NCBI GenBank assembly: GCA_018398585.1
Contig: JAGTTD010000008.1
Location: forward strand, 24,265,172 to 24,329,171
Source: Simmondsia chinensis
Taxonomy: Eukaryota; Streptophyta; Magnoliopsida; Caryophyllales; Simmondsiaceae
Reading direction: 5' to 3'
Length of the DNA: 64,000 nucleotides
The stretch's first letter is position 1. Each line of letters opens with the position of its first letter. Under the pieces are notes generated by a model that ran no database searches, was not told the origin of the DNA, and was given only the letters and a program-made list of their open reading frames with translations. Below are positions 9,867 to 21,057 of the stretch, in pieces. The translations under genes were made by a program, and so were the position numbers.

Positions 9867-12106
9867 TATTAGAAAAAAGAATATGAATTCTGTTGGAACA
9901 TAAACTCTGATGCCGACTATTGGGTTCACAATTCTCAACTATGGTCACAACAGTAGGCACCTATTATAGTACTTAGAGTAGGAGGCTCTTGTCTCTACCT
10001 AAGCTCCCGGTCGGAGAGTCATGCTTCGTGACATCTCACATACTAGAGTTCCCAGGAATAGGTTTATCTCTATAAACCCTTTGCCCTAATACTGGTTGTC
10101 GGGATGAATTTCAAAAATTCTCCTTAATTTTATAAAGTTTACGCAGTGGAAGGGGTTTAGAATTTATAATTCTAAACCTGGGTTGATTTAAAATTCCTAA
10201 TTTTAAATCTAGAGTTTTAAATTCATAATTTAAAACTACAGATCTAAATTCTTAATTTAGATCTACAGTCCTTTTACTCTAATACATTCATAATAATACA
10301 TAAACTTAAACAAGCATAATAATGAATATTGTAAATAAATAGAAAAGCGAAAAGAATAAGGAAAGAAGAACATATCTAGAATTGCTCTAATAAAAAAGAA
10401 TACCAATAAAATAGAGACCCCACGAACTTCCACGCAATGATCTCGAGCCGCCCAGAGGGTGGGCTCAGAAAAATATTAGACTGAGAAAAGAAAAATTTCA
10501 GCGAAAATTTTTCTCTCCGATTAGGTCTCCAAAACAATTTTAAAAAACCCAAAAATTTAATTTCAGTTGAATGCCAAACTTTTGAAATAGGTTCCCCTAT
10601 TTATAATGGTATACCAGAGCGAAAAATAGGCTGATTTTTCATGTGAAATTTGCCCAGTTAAAATCAAAACGCATCGTTTCAAGTTAATAATGGTCAAAAC
10701 ACCGCGTTTCACTTAAGCAAAGGCCAACGTGTTTTTTGGCTTATCATAGCGTGCCACATGGCGACACGCGATTGGTCCGCGCCTCATGCCCCGGCAGCCC
10801 AGCGCGCGACACGTGTCACTTGTTGGTTGGCCGATACTCGTAGACGCGGATTGATACCTGTGCTTGTAAATTTTGCGATTTTTTTTCTTTTTTCTTTTGC
10901 TTTGTTTCTGATATGTTAAAATTCATTATGAATTTTAATTTTTCAAAATTATTTTATTTTATAATTTTAAATTTTTATTCATCTCATGAATAATGTTTGG
11001 CAAAATTAATTTACCCATCTCATGGATAAATAATTCATCTCATGAATTCTATAATATTTTTCGGATGGCAAAAAATACAGAGGCTTGTGCAGGGACCTCG
11101 GGGACAATTTAAATCTAGCTCCAAATGGGTTAAATTAATCATCTCATGAAATAATTTAATTACCATTTAGTGGGACTTAATTCCACTAAATAAATCTCAC
11201 TGCACTCCAGACTTAAACTATTTATTCGATATCTCCCTAATGGACTGTATTGATAACTAAAACCCCCTCCACTAGATGTCCATGACAAAGGATAAATATA
11301 ATTACTATCATTATCCTTCTCACAGCTTCTCGATTAGTTGCCGACTCGCTTTTCACTGAATAATTCATTTATACTTGAACATATTCATAGTATAAATTCC
11401 AAATGTCAAACACTCAGAATACTTTGGCCAAAGTTTCAGAACTATTCAAATATTTGCGAATCAACTAAGGGGACATCTGTATCTCATAAGAGATAGTAGA
11501 TTCCCTATTGAATACCTGATCCTTGTCACACTTTACGCCGCTACCCAGTGTACGTGAGATTTCAATCATTCGTTTAGACCTTACTTATAGTATACCAAAG
11601 TAACTAATGCTCCATGCACAAGTCCAGAATACCTTCAAGATTTATATTCGTTGTTGAAACATTACAACGTGAATCACTCATCTCCGATAGTAGTCTAGAA
11701 ATAAGTAAACCACATGGTCCAACTCAGTGTGTCAATCTTATTAAACAAACTAAACTAACACTTTTGGATCTCCATCCACATTACCAAGACAAGTCATCTA
11801 AAGTGTCACGTTATAGTTTTAACATACAAGTGGTCCCAACTTGTCTTCGACTATGAGTCTTTCAAACAACAGTCCATACCATTTGTTCCAAGTCTATCTG
11901 TGGTTTAGTCTCATAAACCACTTAGAACAAATATGAAAATTGTAGTCTGAGGACTACACCCATCTCATGGATGTCTCCCAAAAGAAAACCACATGTATTA
12001 TAAATGCTCGCTTACACAAATTTAAACGATTGGTACTTCAATTTTATTTATTAATTAAAATAATATATCCATAATAAATCTGAATTTCAGGACATTGTTC
12101 CTAACA
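9867..12106 (-). repeat. 5' LTR of copia C1
   Basis: Partner of 3673-5903, about 2240 bp. Its plus-strand start has drifted to TTATTAG; its end CCTAACA is intact. The two LTRs differ by scattered substitutions and small indels, so the insertion is not recent. Confidence 0.92.
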
Positions 12107-12225
12107 AGAGGCACTTAGAAACAACCTCTCTTCAGGGCTAATACCCTAAAGGGGGAAGGCTGCGTATATCCCCCCCTGCTTGGGCGGGAGCCCTTGAGGC
12201 ACTGTGTATGCTATTGATTTGCTTT
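12107..12225 (+). mobile_element. 5S rRNA-derived SINE, right part (RTE-like tail)
   Basis: Continuation of the SINE split by copia C1; 12107-12111 is the copia target duplication. The tail has the blocks ACAACCTCTCTTCAGGGC, GGAAGGCTGCGTA, a C-run, and GGGAGCCCTTGAGGCACTG. These blocks recur in the same order at the 3' ends of the RTE LINE (27264-27418) and of the truncated RTE (35711-35865). The end has decayed from a TTG repeat to tattgatttgctttt. The 21-bp duplication follows at 12226. The tail also resembles what I recall of the 3' end of the plant Au SINE family. Confidence 0.82.
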
Positions 12226-12246
12226 TACCCCCCGCAAGACTTGACC

Positions 12247-12395
12247 CTTGTCCACGAGGGTCAAAATGTGGGAAACGGAGTTGGAGATCGTAAAGGAATT
12301 CCCAGGTGGCGTCATCACTGGATTGACCCACCCACTGAACCTGTACTTAAGTAGTGGCTAGGCATATGCGAGGAACCATTCAACGATCTAATATG
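12247..12395 (-). pseudogene. Gypsy B C-terminal chromodomain
   Basis: Minus-strand codons read VGQSSDDATWEFLYDLQLRF then PHFDP, matching the end of chromodomains in plant chromovirus integrases (an aromatic and acidic WE motif followed by an RFP-F block). It is the last part of pol, ending just before the polypurine tract where the SINE inserted. Chromodomains of this group are thought to steer integration toward heterochromatin. Confidence 0.8.
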
Positions 12396-12649
12396 CGCTT
12401 TGGCTAAGGAGCGAGAGGACTGGCAGCGACATATTCAGAAGCAGAGTAGTGTAAGCGGGAACTATGCTGCATCATTTGAGGAGCGAAACATGTATAGTGT
12501 GCTAAATGGTGGCATGGGCAGGGAGATCAAGTTTGTAGGCGATTGGCCCGACACGATCAAGGATTTGGAAAGGGCCATAGAACCGTGGAGCAAGGTTGTG
12601 GAATTGGCGGTTGGCGACACTGTGTTGTTGGTAAGATTGAAGTTTTAAC

Positions 12650-13474
12650 CAAACAAAGTCTCTAACTTGGAATTCTTGATCAGAGTGATGGTGATTTGCC
12701 TACTGTTTCATGCGGTTCTGTGCGGGATGGAGATGATGTTTAAGGCGACTTCTAGATTCTTCCCGAGCAGTGAGGATACAGTCTACCACATCGATGGCTA
12801 CGGAAGATGAACTGGCGGAGATTTCCCATAAAGGACCTCATAAGGAGTCGCCTAAGAGGCTGAATGATAAGAGGTGTTATATCGCCATTCAACTAACGGG
12901 AGCCAGCGGGGCCAATCGCGAGGACACTCGCCAGCCATACAACGTAAATACGTATTAAGGCATCTGTTGAGAACCTCCGTCTGACCATCGGACTGTGGAT
13001 GGTACAAAGAGGAAAGATTTAGTTGAGTTCCGAGGCGAGAAAAGAGTTCTTGCCACAGAGTACTTAGGAAAATCTGATCACAATCACTGATTATGGAATT
13101 AGGCAATGCATGTAAGCGGTATATCTAATCCAAGAAGAGTTGCGCAACATCAGCATCCGATTACGGATGTCATAAAGCATGGAAGTGGGCTTACTTACTT
13201 AGGCAATCCACAACCATAAGGATTACCGTGTACTTAGAAGAGGACGGAAGCCCGTCTATAAAGTCAAGAGAGATACTACTCCATACGGTACTCAGAATAG
13301 GTAATGACTGCAGTAACCCGGGTGAGGCAACCTTCTCGTACTTATTTTGTAGACACATGGCACGGTTACAAACTTACTCTTGGATGTCTTTTTTAAGGCC
13401 AAGCCAGTAAAAAAGCGTTTGGGCTCGCCTATATGTTGCTTCAATTCCGGAATGCCCTCCTTGAGGGGAGTCAT
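12650..13474 (-). pseudogene. Gypsy B integrase
   Basis: The catalytic core is clear at 12852-13106: SDCDQIFLSTLWQELF, then LNLSSLYHPQSDGQTEVLNR with the catalytic Glu, and GECPRDWPRWLPLVEWRYN. The upstream zinc-binding part (13292-13474) is visible as KEGIPELKQHIGEPK and FFTGLALKK, with the usual residues partly lost. Frameshifts separate the pieces. Confidence 0.85.
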
Positions 13475-13611
13475 GTGTCCAAAGGAGGATTGATAGAAGC
13501 GCCCACAGCGTCGCTCCCATGGTGGCGGAGTTGATCATGATGCTAAGTTAAAGGAGGGTGGGACAGAGGTTCTACCAATTTGTTACTGATAATCTGGCTG
13601 AGACCCTGATC

Positions 13612-14163
13612 TTAGGGCCAAGAAGACTGTAGGACATCATAGAAGTCATATGAGATAGCTGATAACGCCATGCATAAGACCTTTGAACTTGATAAGCAGG
13701 ACAAAGCATCAACAACCCAGTTCTTGGCACCCTTCGTGTAAACGATATCATAATCGAATCCAATCAAACTAGAAAGCCATAAAAACTGAAGAGAGGTGGG
13801 TAGGCACTGTTTTAACAGAAATTTGAGACTCTGTTGGTCTTTGCACATGATGAAGTGGCGGCCAGTCGGGTACTGTTGCCATTTCTCAACTGCGAAGACC
13901 ATGACGAGAAGTTCACGTTCATATATCGACATAGATTGGTGCCTTTGGGACAAAGTCTTGCTAATAAAGGTGATGGAACATTCTTCCTGCATAAGAATGA
14001 TGCTAATGCCAAATCTAGAAGCATCCATTTCAATAACAAACCTCTTTCTAAAGTTGGGCAGCGCTAATACCGGAGCAAATGTTAGAGCGCGTCTGAGGCA
14101 CTCGAAGGCAACTTCAACCTCTTGATTCCACACGAAGTTATCCTTCTTTAACAACTCAGCCAA
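13612..14163 (-). pseudogene. Gypsy B RNase H
   Basis: A minus-strand frame of 183 codons: FVWNQEVEVAFECLRRALT, FVIEMDASRFGISIILMQ, YERELLVMVFAVEKWQQY and FDYDIVYTKGAKNWVVDALS. These are the RNase H-like blocks that follow RT in gypsy pol. The usual active-site Asp in the EMDAS block is present. Confidence 0.88.
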
Positions 14164-14235
14164 AGGGTGAGCAATGATTCCATAATACTAAATAAAATGC
14201 TTGTAGTAGCCGGAGAATTGCAGGAACCCTTGGAG

Positions 14236-15115
14236 TTACTTTATTGTTGAAGGTCGGGGCCACTTAACTACTGCCTCCAACCATTTGGGATCCACTGCGA
14301 CCCCCTCACCCGATATAAAGTGATTGAGATATTCGATTCGGCAAGACCCAAAAGTGCATTTCTCCTTTTTTACCACGAGATGATGTTGGCGGAGGACACC
14401 CAGTACCGAACATATATGCATCAAGTGTAGGGACCAAGTGGCGCTGTAAATAAGTATATCGTCAAAGGAGACCAGCACATATTGACAAAGGAAGGAGTGA
14501 AATATATCATTCATAAGGCTTAAGAAAGTTGATGGCATGTTGGAAAGGCATGATGGTAAGCTCATAATGGCCTGAATGAGTACAGAAAGCTGTTTAGTAA
14601 ATGTCTTCGGGCACCATATGGATTTGCCAGTATCCAGACTTGAGGTCAAGCTTGGAGAAATATGAAGCTCCACCCAATTCGTCTCAGAGTTCTTCCACGA
14701 TTCGAATGGGAAACTTGTCCTTGATCGTCATTTTATTCAAGGCATGACAATCAACACATAGCCACTAAGATCCATTTTTCTTCTTGACAAGGACAACTGG
14801 CGAGGCAAAAGGCGAAGTACAGTAGCGATCACGCCTGCCGTGAACATTTATGAATTAGGGCATCAATGATATCCTTTTGGAACACAGGTATCAGTAAGGG
14901 TAAAGATTAACCGGGTTGCTTCCTTCCTTGAGACGGATGCAGTGGTTAAATCCGGACCTAGCTGGTGAGGATTTCGTACTCGGAGTGAACACCTCATCCA
15001 GTTCTTTCAAAAGTGCTTGAAGAGCAAGAGGGTCCTCTACGTAGTCCAACATGATGGTATGTAAATGGAGGAGCGAGGGTTGATCATGGTGATCAACCAT
15101 TAAGGCATAAAACAA
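14236..15115 (-). pseudogene. Gypsy B reverse transcriptase
   Basis: Minus-strand fragments carry the RT active-site block VSFDDILIYSATW (within 14236-14673) and downstream CSVLGVLRQHHLVVKKEKC. The segment 14891-15115 (DYVEDPLALQALLKELDEVF) is the linker leading into RT. Several frameshifts are needed to join them. Confidence 0.85.
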
Positions 15116-15193
15116 GGCCGGCTGACTGAGAAGCGTTGAGAAGGTGCTTTTCAGGACAGCCTTGAGACCAGTATTACGGATTCCGCATAAGGT

Positions 15194-15520
15194 CTATTCC
15201 CGGTCAGCCAAGCGGAACTTCATAACCAGCGCATCAAGGTTCCAACAAACCTCCCCTAAGGAATGGAGCCATTGGATGCCTAAGACCATATCACAGCTAA
15301 ATAGAGGAATCAGCAATACATTCGAAGAGAACAGAGCATTCTGAAGTGTCCAACGAAAACCGCAGCACAAACACACGCACGAGATCTGTTTACCATCAGC
15401 AATTATGATCGGCAGTTGGTGATCACCATCAACCAAACACCCCAGGCTATGGCCTAGGTGGACATCAAGAAAGTTGTGGGTACTCTCGCTGTCTACGAGG
15501 ATACTCGAGGGCCACTTGCC
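15194..15520 (-). pseudogene. Gypsy B protease
   Basis: Reads VDSESTHNFLDVHLG (about 15460-15505), an aspartic protease motif with Gly changed to Glu in the usual DSG triplet, followed by CDMVLGIQWLHSLGEVCWN. The substituted glycine predicts loss of activity. Confidence 0.8.
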
Positions 15521-15639
15521 ATAGTGGCCTTACACCCTCATATTCTGACACTGAGTCATTCCATGGAGAGCATGTATGGATATATGGGGGTTTGGAGTGG
15601 GTTTAGGCTCGGGCTCCAACAATTCATAACCTAACTCAT

Positions 15640-16790
15640 CATCTGAAGCATTGACCGAAAACATTTGTACTAAGCGTCACATTGGGCACAAATGACCTGG
15701 CAAGAAGGACTCACAACAGTAAAAACAAAGGTTTTGTGCCCATAGATCATCAATGTCAGCGGGTGATAAGCCCCGCATAGAACGAGCAGCTGGCGAGATC
15801 GGGTGGGCGGAGCTGGTAATGCTAAGGGTCTAGTTGGAGATAGCCTATTTGGCATATTTTGAGTCAACTTTGCTGAGTTACTTGGTAAGGGTAGAATTGG
15901 AGTAGCCTTGCCGGGGTTCTTTCCAGTCACTCGTTCAATATACTCACAATTCTTCTCTTGTAACTAAGCTAGAGTGATGGCCTCTTGTAACGTGTTTGGC
16001 TTAAATAACTTAAGCCATCCCACCAAATCCTTACACAGCCCTCCCATGAAGACGCCAACTCTCTGTTCTTCATTTAACTCACTATGGCTAACCAAGGGCT
16101 CAAACGCGGTTAAGTACTCCTCTAGACCACTCCTTTGCCTAAGTTTAGTTCGCTTAGTGAGCGAGTTCTGGGCGGTTTTGGAGAATAGCCTCCTAATCTC
16201 AGCTGAATACACATCGCAAGGGATAGCTTCTTCAATGGGCAATGATTGTTGATAGGCATTATGCCAGCCAAGGCCGGTGCCTTCCAGAGCCACACTAGCC
16301 AACATCATTTTTAGATCCTCAGGTGTTTGATCAAGGATGAAATACCGTTCACATTGATATAGACAATTCACCACATCACTCCCATTAAACCTTGGAAAGT
16401 CTATTTTCGTAGCGAGTTGGGAACTAGTAGTTACCTCTCTGGTGGTTTTGCTCGGGAACAAGGGAAAGTGATCAATGCTCCGATTCTTGATCTCCACTAC
16501 GCTATGATGGCGGCTGGTGGTGCTGGTACATCAATTCTTCTTTAACCAATAATTAATAAAAATTAAATATCTGAATAAGTATCCTAGTGGTGAAGCAGAG
16601 AGAAAGGCCCTCGCTCTACGGTCTCTGTTCCATTGGTGTAGTTCATTCCTACGATTGTCCTCATCTGCAGTGACAGTTCATTCATCATTTGTCGCATCTT
16701 AGCCATAGATTCAACCAAATCATCACAACGCCGATCAAGCTTTTCATCCAACTCCCTCATCGACATTCGCTGTCTAGTTTCGTCAGCCAT
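15640..16790 (-). pseudogene. Gypsy B gag
   Basis: The likely start is the ATG complement at 16790, 30 bp inside the primer site (MADETRQRMSMRELDEKLDR). The main gag domain at 15964-16497 includes IDFPRFNGSDVVNCLYQCER, LEEYLTAFEPLVSHS and EQRVGVFMGGL. A zinc-knuckle remnant with a CFC...GHLC pattern lies near 15660-15730. Stops and frameshifts separate these parts. Confidence 0.85.
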
Positions 16791-16820
16791 TTATACCAAT
16801 AATGCTGAGCCGAGGAGCTT

Positions 16821-16833
16821 CCCTCTGATACTA
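16821..16833 (-). other. Primer-binding site of gypsy B
   Basis: Reads TAGTATCAGAGGG on the minus strand, a mutated initiator tRNA-Met site, two bases from the 5' LTR. Confidence 0.85.
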
Positions 16834-16835
16834 AT

Positions 16836-17216
16836 TGATAGGATCCGAAATGGGATCCTATCTACTCAACCCAATCTAGCACAAATCCAATCCAATCACA
16901 AGACTAAATCCAATAGCTATCAGAAAGCTAGACTGTTGCCCCAGATTGTATATGTATGTAAAGTATAACCCTAATTACAAGTATAGAAGGGGGGAGAAGA
17001 TCTAGAAGAAGAAGGGGAGAGATAGAGAAAATTTGGGGGAGAGAGAGATAAACACATATCATCAACATGAGCAAAACCCTAGGAGAACATACTTATTTAT
17101 ACTACTTAAGGCTAGTTAGTTATGATGAGGTGGCGTTGGTGCTAACGTGGCTAGTTGATAAGTCAAGTTGAGCTGGGGAACGCAGTTGGCTAGTAGATGC
17201 AGTGCCATTAGTAGCA
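16836..17216 (-). repeat. 5' LTR of gypsy B
   Basis: Partner of 3207-3530. Plus-strand termini TGATAGGATCC...TAGTAGCA; 381 bp. Followed by aatta, identical to the bases left of 3207. Confidence 0.93.
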
Positions 17217-17492
17217 AATTATGTAGGAATGGTTTTAAGAAAACGTTTTAGCCAACCCAAACTTATAAAATTTTGCTAATCCTTTCCTTAAAAGCTAGTG
17301 TAGCTTTTCCATGGCGAAAAATGTTTAAGGCAATCCTAGACATATTCAAGTGAGTTAGTCCCCTTTTGGTCACTAAAGTAATAAAAAATTTGGAAGATTT
17401 AGTCACTCAGTTCTTAATAAAAGGCTTTTTTATTTACCCAAGTGTTTTAAAATAGAGAGGTTGGTCACCCAAATTAAATTTTGAGAGACTTA

Positions 17493-18516
17493 GGCTCCGT
17501 TTGTTTTGTAGGAAAATGTGATTCTAGGAAATAGTTTTCATATTTTCCTACGTTTGGCGTGCTTTCTTTGACAGAAAAACTTTTCCTACGGAAAATGTTT
17601 TCCCCCTAATGGAAGGAAAATGACTTCCCTTATAAAACAAGAGAAGTCCTGATTCCAAGTGGCACCAGAGCTTTCGCAGTAATTATCATGCGGATAAGGA
17701 TCGAATCGAAATGAACTGAATTGAAATGTAAACTTTAATGTCATAATGTTGGATAAGAGTTGGACCAAATAATCAAATAGAGCCAGATGTTATTTTATTG
17801 TGGTTCAAAAAAAAAAATTTCATCATTTTGAATTACTATATAATATTATATTGGAAAGTTATCAATTAGGTACCTCGGGATTTGAACATTTGTTACACAG
17901 GTACTCCGATATTTTGTTAATATATAATAATATACCCTGAAGTTTAAAAGTTTTATCACCCAAGTACTCTAAAGTTTAAGAATTTTATAAATAAGGTATT
18001 TTTCGTCAAAATTGGGTAGATTTGAAATAAAAAATTATTGATGTGGAACACAAGAGTTTCAACAACATATATGTATGTCTATCATAATCCGGTGATTTGT
18101 TTTGTCAGAAAATGCTAGCATGACACATTAACAAAAATTCACCGATTCGAATGAAGAGCATATTTAGGTGATAGATTATCGTATCTCGGGTACCTTATTA
18201 TTTATATTAAAATAGAATACTTAGGTAATAAATGCTCAAACTTTAAGGTACACTAAGAGATAATTTTTTCCTATTTTATATGCCTTTGATAGCTAATTTT
18301 ATCCTTCAATTACTTTTCTTATATGTTGTATTGCTACTTATATTGCCCTGTGATACTATTTCTTTTAAGCTATATAAGAAAACATTAATGTGGAAGCAAG
18401 TTTTCCTTTGAAACAAACGAGGGAAAACCTCACTCGAATTTCAATTTTCCTTGGAAAATCTTTTCCAATGGAAAACTATTTCCTAGAATCCACTTTTCTG
18501 CGGAACAAACAGAGCC
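17493..18516. mobile_element. PIF/Harbinger-type MITE
   Basis: Inverted termini GGCTCCGTTTGTTTTG and the complement GGCTCTGTTTGTTCCG, extending about 45 bp with shared ATTCTAGGAAATAGTTTTC. Flanking TTA at 17490-17492 and 18517-18519 is the 3-bp duplication typical of PIF/Harbinger. It has no transposase and sits inside the foldback element. A further MITE (17853-18271) sits inside it. Confidence 0.82.
17853..18271. mobile_element. AT-rich MITE nested in the Harbinger MITE
   Basis: Inverted ends ggaaagttatcaattagg and the complement ggaaaaaattatctcttag, with repeated inner blocks of the type TTATCACCTAAGTAC. The same family occurs at 19014-19567. Exact borders and target duplication are uncertain. 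Confidence 0.6.
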
Positions 18517-19013
18517 TTAGTCTAATAAAAGCCTTGTTTAGTGATTTAAGTAGTTTAAAATGAGTAAGTTAGCCACGCAAGTAATAAATTGAAAACTTTT
18601 ATTCCCCCAGCTTCAAATACAAACCCATTTTGGTTGCTAAAGAGATTTTAAAATGATCAAATTCATCTTTAAAATAAAAATTAACAAATTTATGCTCTTG
18701 TCTTATTTATTTCATTGGTCATAATTTTTAAAAATATTTCATGTTTTATTTGTACCAAATTGGTCATTGTTTAGTTATTGGCAACAGGTAAAACTAAAAG
18801 TTATAAACTAATCTTGACATTATATAAAATTTGATAAAATATTTTAAAAATCGTGGATTATTTAGAAAGAGAGAATCAATAAACGCAAGTGCATTTAAAA
18901 TGATGAAGATTAATTTGGTTTTAAAATAACATATTTTTTAAATATTCTAATTTTTAAAGCACTTGGTATTCTTTTATTCTCGTTTCTTGAAATATTTTCT
19001 CATGTTTTATTTA

Positions 19014-19567
19014 GAAAAATTATCAGTTAGGTACTTGAAATTTAATGATTTATCACCTAGGTACCTGATGTTTTAATACATACAATGAGATAGCTTAAGG
19101 TTTAAACATTTTATCACTTATGTACCTTACAAATTTAAAATTCTATCAATCAAGAACCCTTTTGGTCAAAATTTGACAGATTTTTATTGAAAAATTCTAA
19201 AATAGAACATGATTATGATAATATAGTATATTTACTAGAATTTAATATTTTTGGCCAAAATACCAACACGACGCATGATTTTGGCAATATTTTGGTAAAT
19301 TACATCAACATCGATTAATTTTTATTGAACTTTACGGAATTTTTATATAGAATATTGACATGGCTTATACATATTATCATTAATTATGTATTATATTTTC
19401 ATTCCTGTACAAACTCATTCAGATTCGGTACAAATTTTATCAAATTCTAATATGGGGTACTTAAGTGATAAAACATTCAAACCACATTGTACCTCATATT
19501 AATATTGAAATGTAAAATTACATATATAATAAATGCTCAAATTTCAGAATCCGTGGTTATAATTTCC
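19014..19567. mobile_element. Second copy of the AT-rich MITE
   Basis: Ends gaaaaattatcagttaggta and complement gaaattataaccacgg, with inner blocks TTATCACCTAGGTACC and TTTATCACTTATGTACC like those in 17853-18271. Borders are approximate. Confidence 0.58.
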
Positions 19568-20043
19568 CTTTAATTAATATCAAAATTTGTTTCTTATCCT
19601 TTAATTTTACCTGATGCTAATAATCAGATGAAGAATAATTTGGTTATAAATAAAACATAAAGAACTACTTTGAAAAGCGGATGAGGACAAGAAATAAATC
19701 AGTTAATATATAATTAATTTTGTAATTTCTTACTTGGATGATAAATTTAATCATCGGTTTAGAAACCAAAATGAGTTTTTATTTGAAGTTGAATGATATA
19801 ATTTTCTAAACATTTACTTGGGTGACCAATTTGTCTATTTTAAATCATTTGGACAGTTAAATTTAGCAAATTGGGTGACTAATATTTTAAAATTTAACTT
19901 AGGTGACTAATTTGTCTATTTTAAACTACTTGGATGACTAAAAGGGGCTTTCATTGAGACTTGTGACTAAGTTCTTCAAAATTTGACTTAAATGACTAAT
20001 CTTCCATCTTTGACTACTTTGGTAACCAAAAGAGACTTAACTC

Positions 20044-20656
20044 CACATTCAAGCACCTGGCCACATTTCAAACTAAACCTTTTCCTCTAGACAAAAATAT
20101 AGAGAGAAACCTTACACGTTGCCCTTGGACAATCTTGGTTTCCATACTTTCTAAACAAAAAAGATCCAACTGTGCATTGGATTTCTAAAATGAAAGCAAA
20201 TAGATACATCATCCTCTACAACCTGCTGATCAATCAGGGAAAGTATACACAATTGCTAATAAATTTTTAAGAAAATGTGTAATATTAAAAGAGCATTCAG
20301 CCCGTTAAAGAAGCATAGTAGTCATGAAAAAAAATAGAACCCTCTTAAAACTCTTTCCAATTGAAAAGAAACTAAGAGAAAAGGAATATATAACTAATAA
20401 GGATAACATGTCCTAAAAAGTGAATAAAAGCAAAAATACAAAGAATAAAAGCCAGCAACATAAGACCTTTTAGTCTCTCTATAGATCAACCAAGGTCATA
20501 TCAACGAAACTCCCATAGCTTTTTTGTCTAGAGAATTCCTAGAAAGACCATCTTTTCGAATAGCAAATTCATTGGTATGTACTGGCATCTAAAAATCCGT
20601 GCATTTCTCTGTAACTAATATACCATTTAATTTCAAATCTTAGAGTAGAAGAATGA
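20044..20656. other. Interval with no recognised gene or repeat
   Basis: About 610 bp of AT-rich DNA between the foldback element and copia D. No long ORF, RNA gene or repeat end was seen apart from the flanking target duplications. Confidence 0.6.
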
Positions 20657-20950
20657 TGTTAAATGTATTAGAATATTAAATACTTGTAAATAGTAATTTG
20701 GTAAATAATGTAAGGGCTAATTGGTAATTATGTATTTAGATTTAGGTTTAGGGTATCTCTATATTTAAGCTCTTTTCCTTTCGGGCAGTAGCATAATGTT
20801 AGCTGTCACTTTCATCTTCATTGTACTTCTCTCTCACTATTCCTTCTTGGTCTCAATTATAATGTAAAGCAATTTCTTCATCAACTAATAATTTTCTTTT
20901 ACGATTCGTTGAGATCTGGTGTTATTTTCTAGTAATCTAAGTTTCCAACA
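20657..20950 (+). repeat. 5' LTR of copia D
   Basis: Starts TGTTAAATG, ends TTTCCAACA; 294 bp. Its last 50 bp recur at 32321-32370. A TATA-like stretch (atctctatatttaagctc) is near 20756. Confidence 0.88.
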
Positions 20951-20963
20951 TGGTAACAGAGCG
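20951..20963 (+). other. Primer-binding site of copia D
   Basis: TGGTAACAGAGCG, directly after the LTR; two differences from the canonical tRNA-Met site. Confidence 0.85.
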
Positions 20964-21057
20964 AATATGCTCTTCCGCTATGCTGTTTGTTTAATTCATC
21001 ACGTCTCCATTTGGTTCTCGGTGAATCACTTCAGATTTGGGTTTTGATTTGCAAATA

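Larger units (their letters stand above)
3673..12106 (-). mobile_element. Ty1/copia element C1 with LTRs of about 2.2 kb
   Basis: Direct repeats 3673-5903 and 9867-12106 are LTRs. Primer site (9852-9864) and polypurine tract (5904-5918) place the element on the minus strand. Flanks ggagg (3668-3672) and agagg (12107-12111) are a 5-bp target duplication with one change. The insertion split a SINE. Inside are a gag remnant, a protease motif and short RT remnants; integrase and most of RT are deleted. A long AT-rich leader separates the primer site from gag. Confidence 0.92.
3207..17216 (-). mobile_element. Ty3/gypsy chromovirus B with nested insertions
   Basis: Two related LTRs (3207-3530 and 16836-17216) bracket a minus-strand gag-PR-RT-RH-IN-chromodomain series. 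The element is flanked by a perfect 5-bp duplication aatta at 3202-3206 and 17217-17221, which proves the LTRs are the two ends of one insertion although they are 13 kb apart. The internal distance is inflated by a SINE (3553-12225) that was itself split by copia C1 (3673-12106). Without these the element is about 5.3 kb. Coding frames carry many stops. Confidence 0.92.
17351..20043. mobile_element. Non-autonomous Mutator-like foldback element
   Basis: Long terminal inverted repeats: the left end (TGAGTTAGTCCCCTTTTGG) matches the complement of the right end (TGGAGTTAAGTCTCTTTTGG), and similarity continues inward for more than 60 bp. Flanks catattcaag (17341-17350) and cacattcaag (20044-20053) form a 10-bp duplication with one change, a size typical of Mutator-like elements. 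No transposase is present. Internal repeats of the type GGTGACTAATTTGTC occur near both ends. Two smaller elements lie inside it. Confidence 0.78.

Noticed and set aside
12400..12648. Plus-strand frame of 82 codons
   Set aside because: It lies opposite the minus-strand integrase of gypsy B, which has recognisable motifs.
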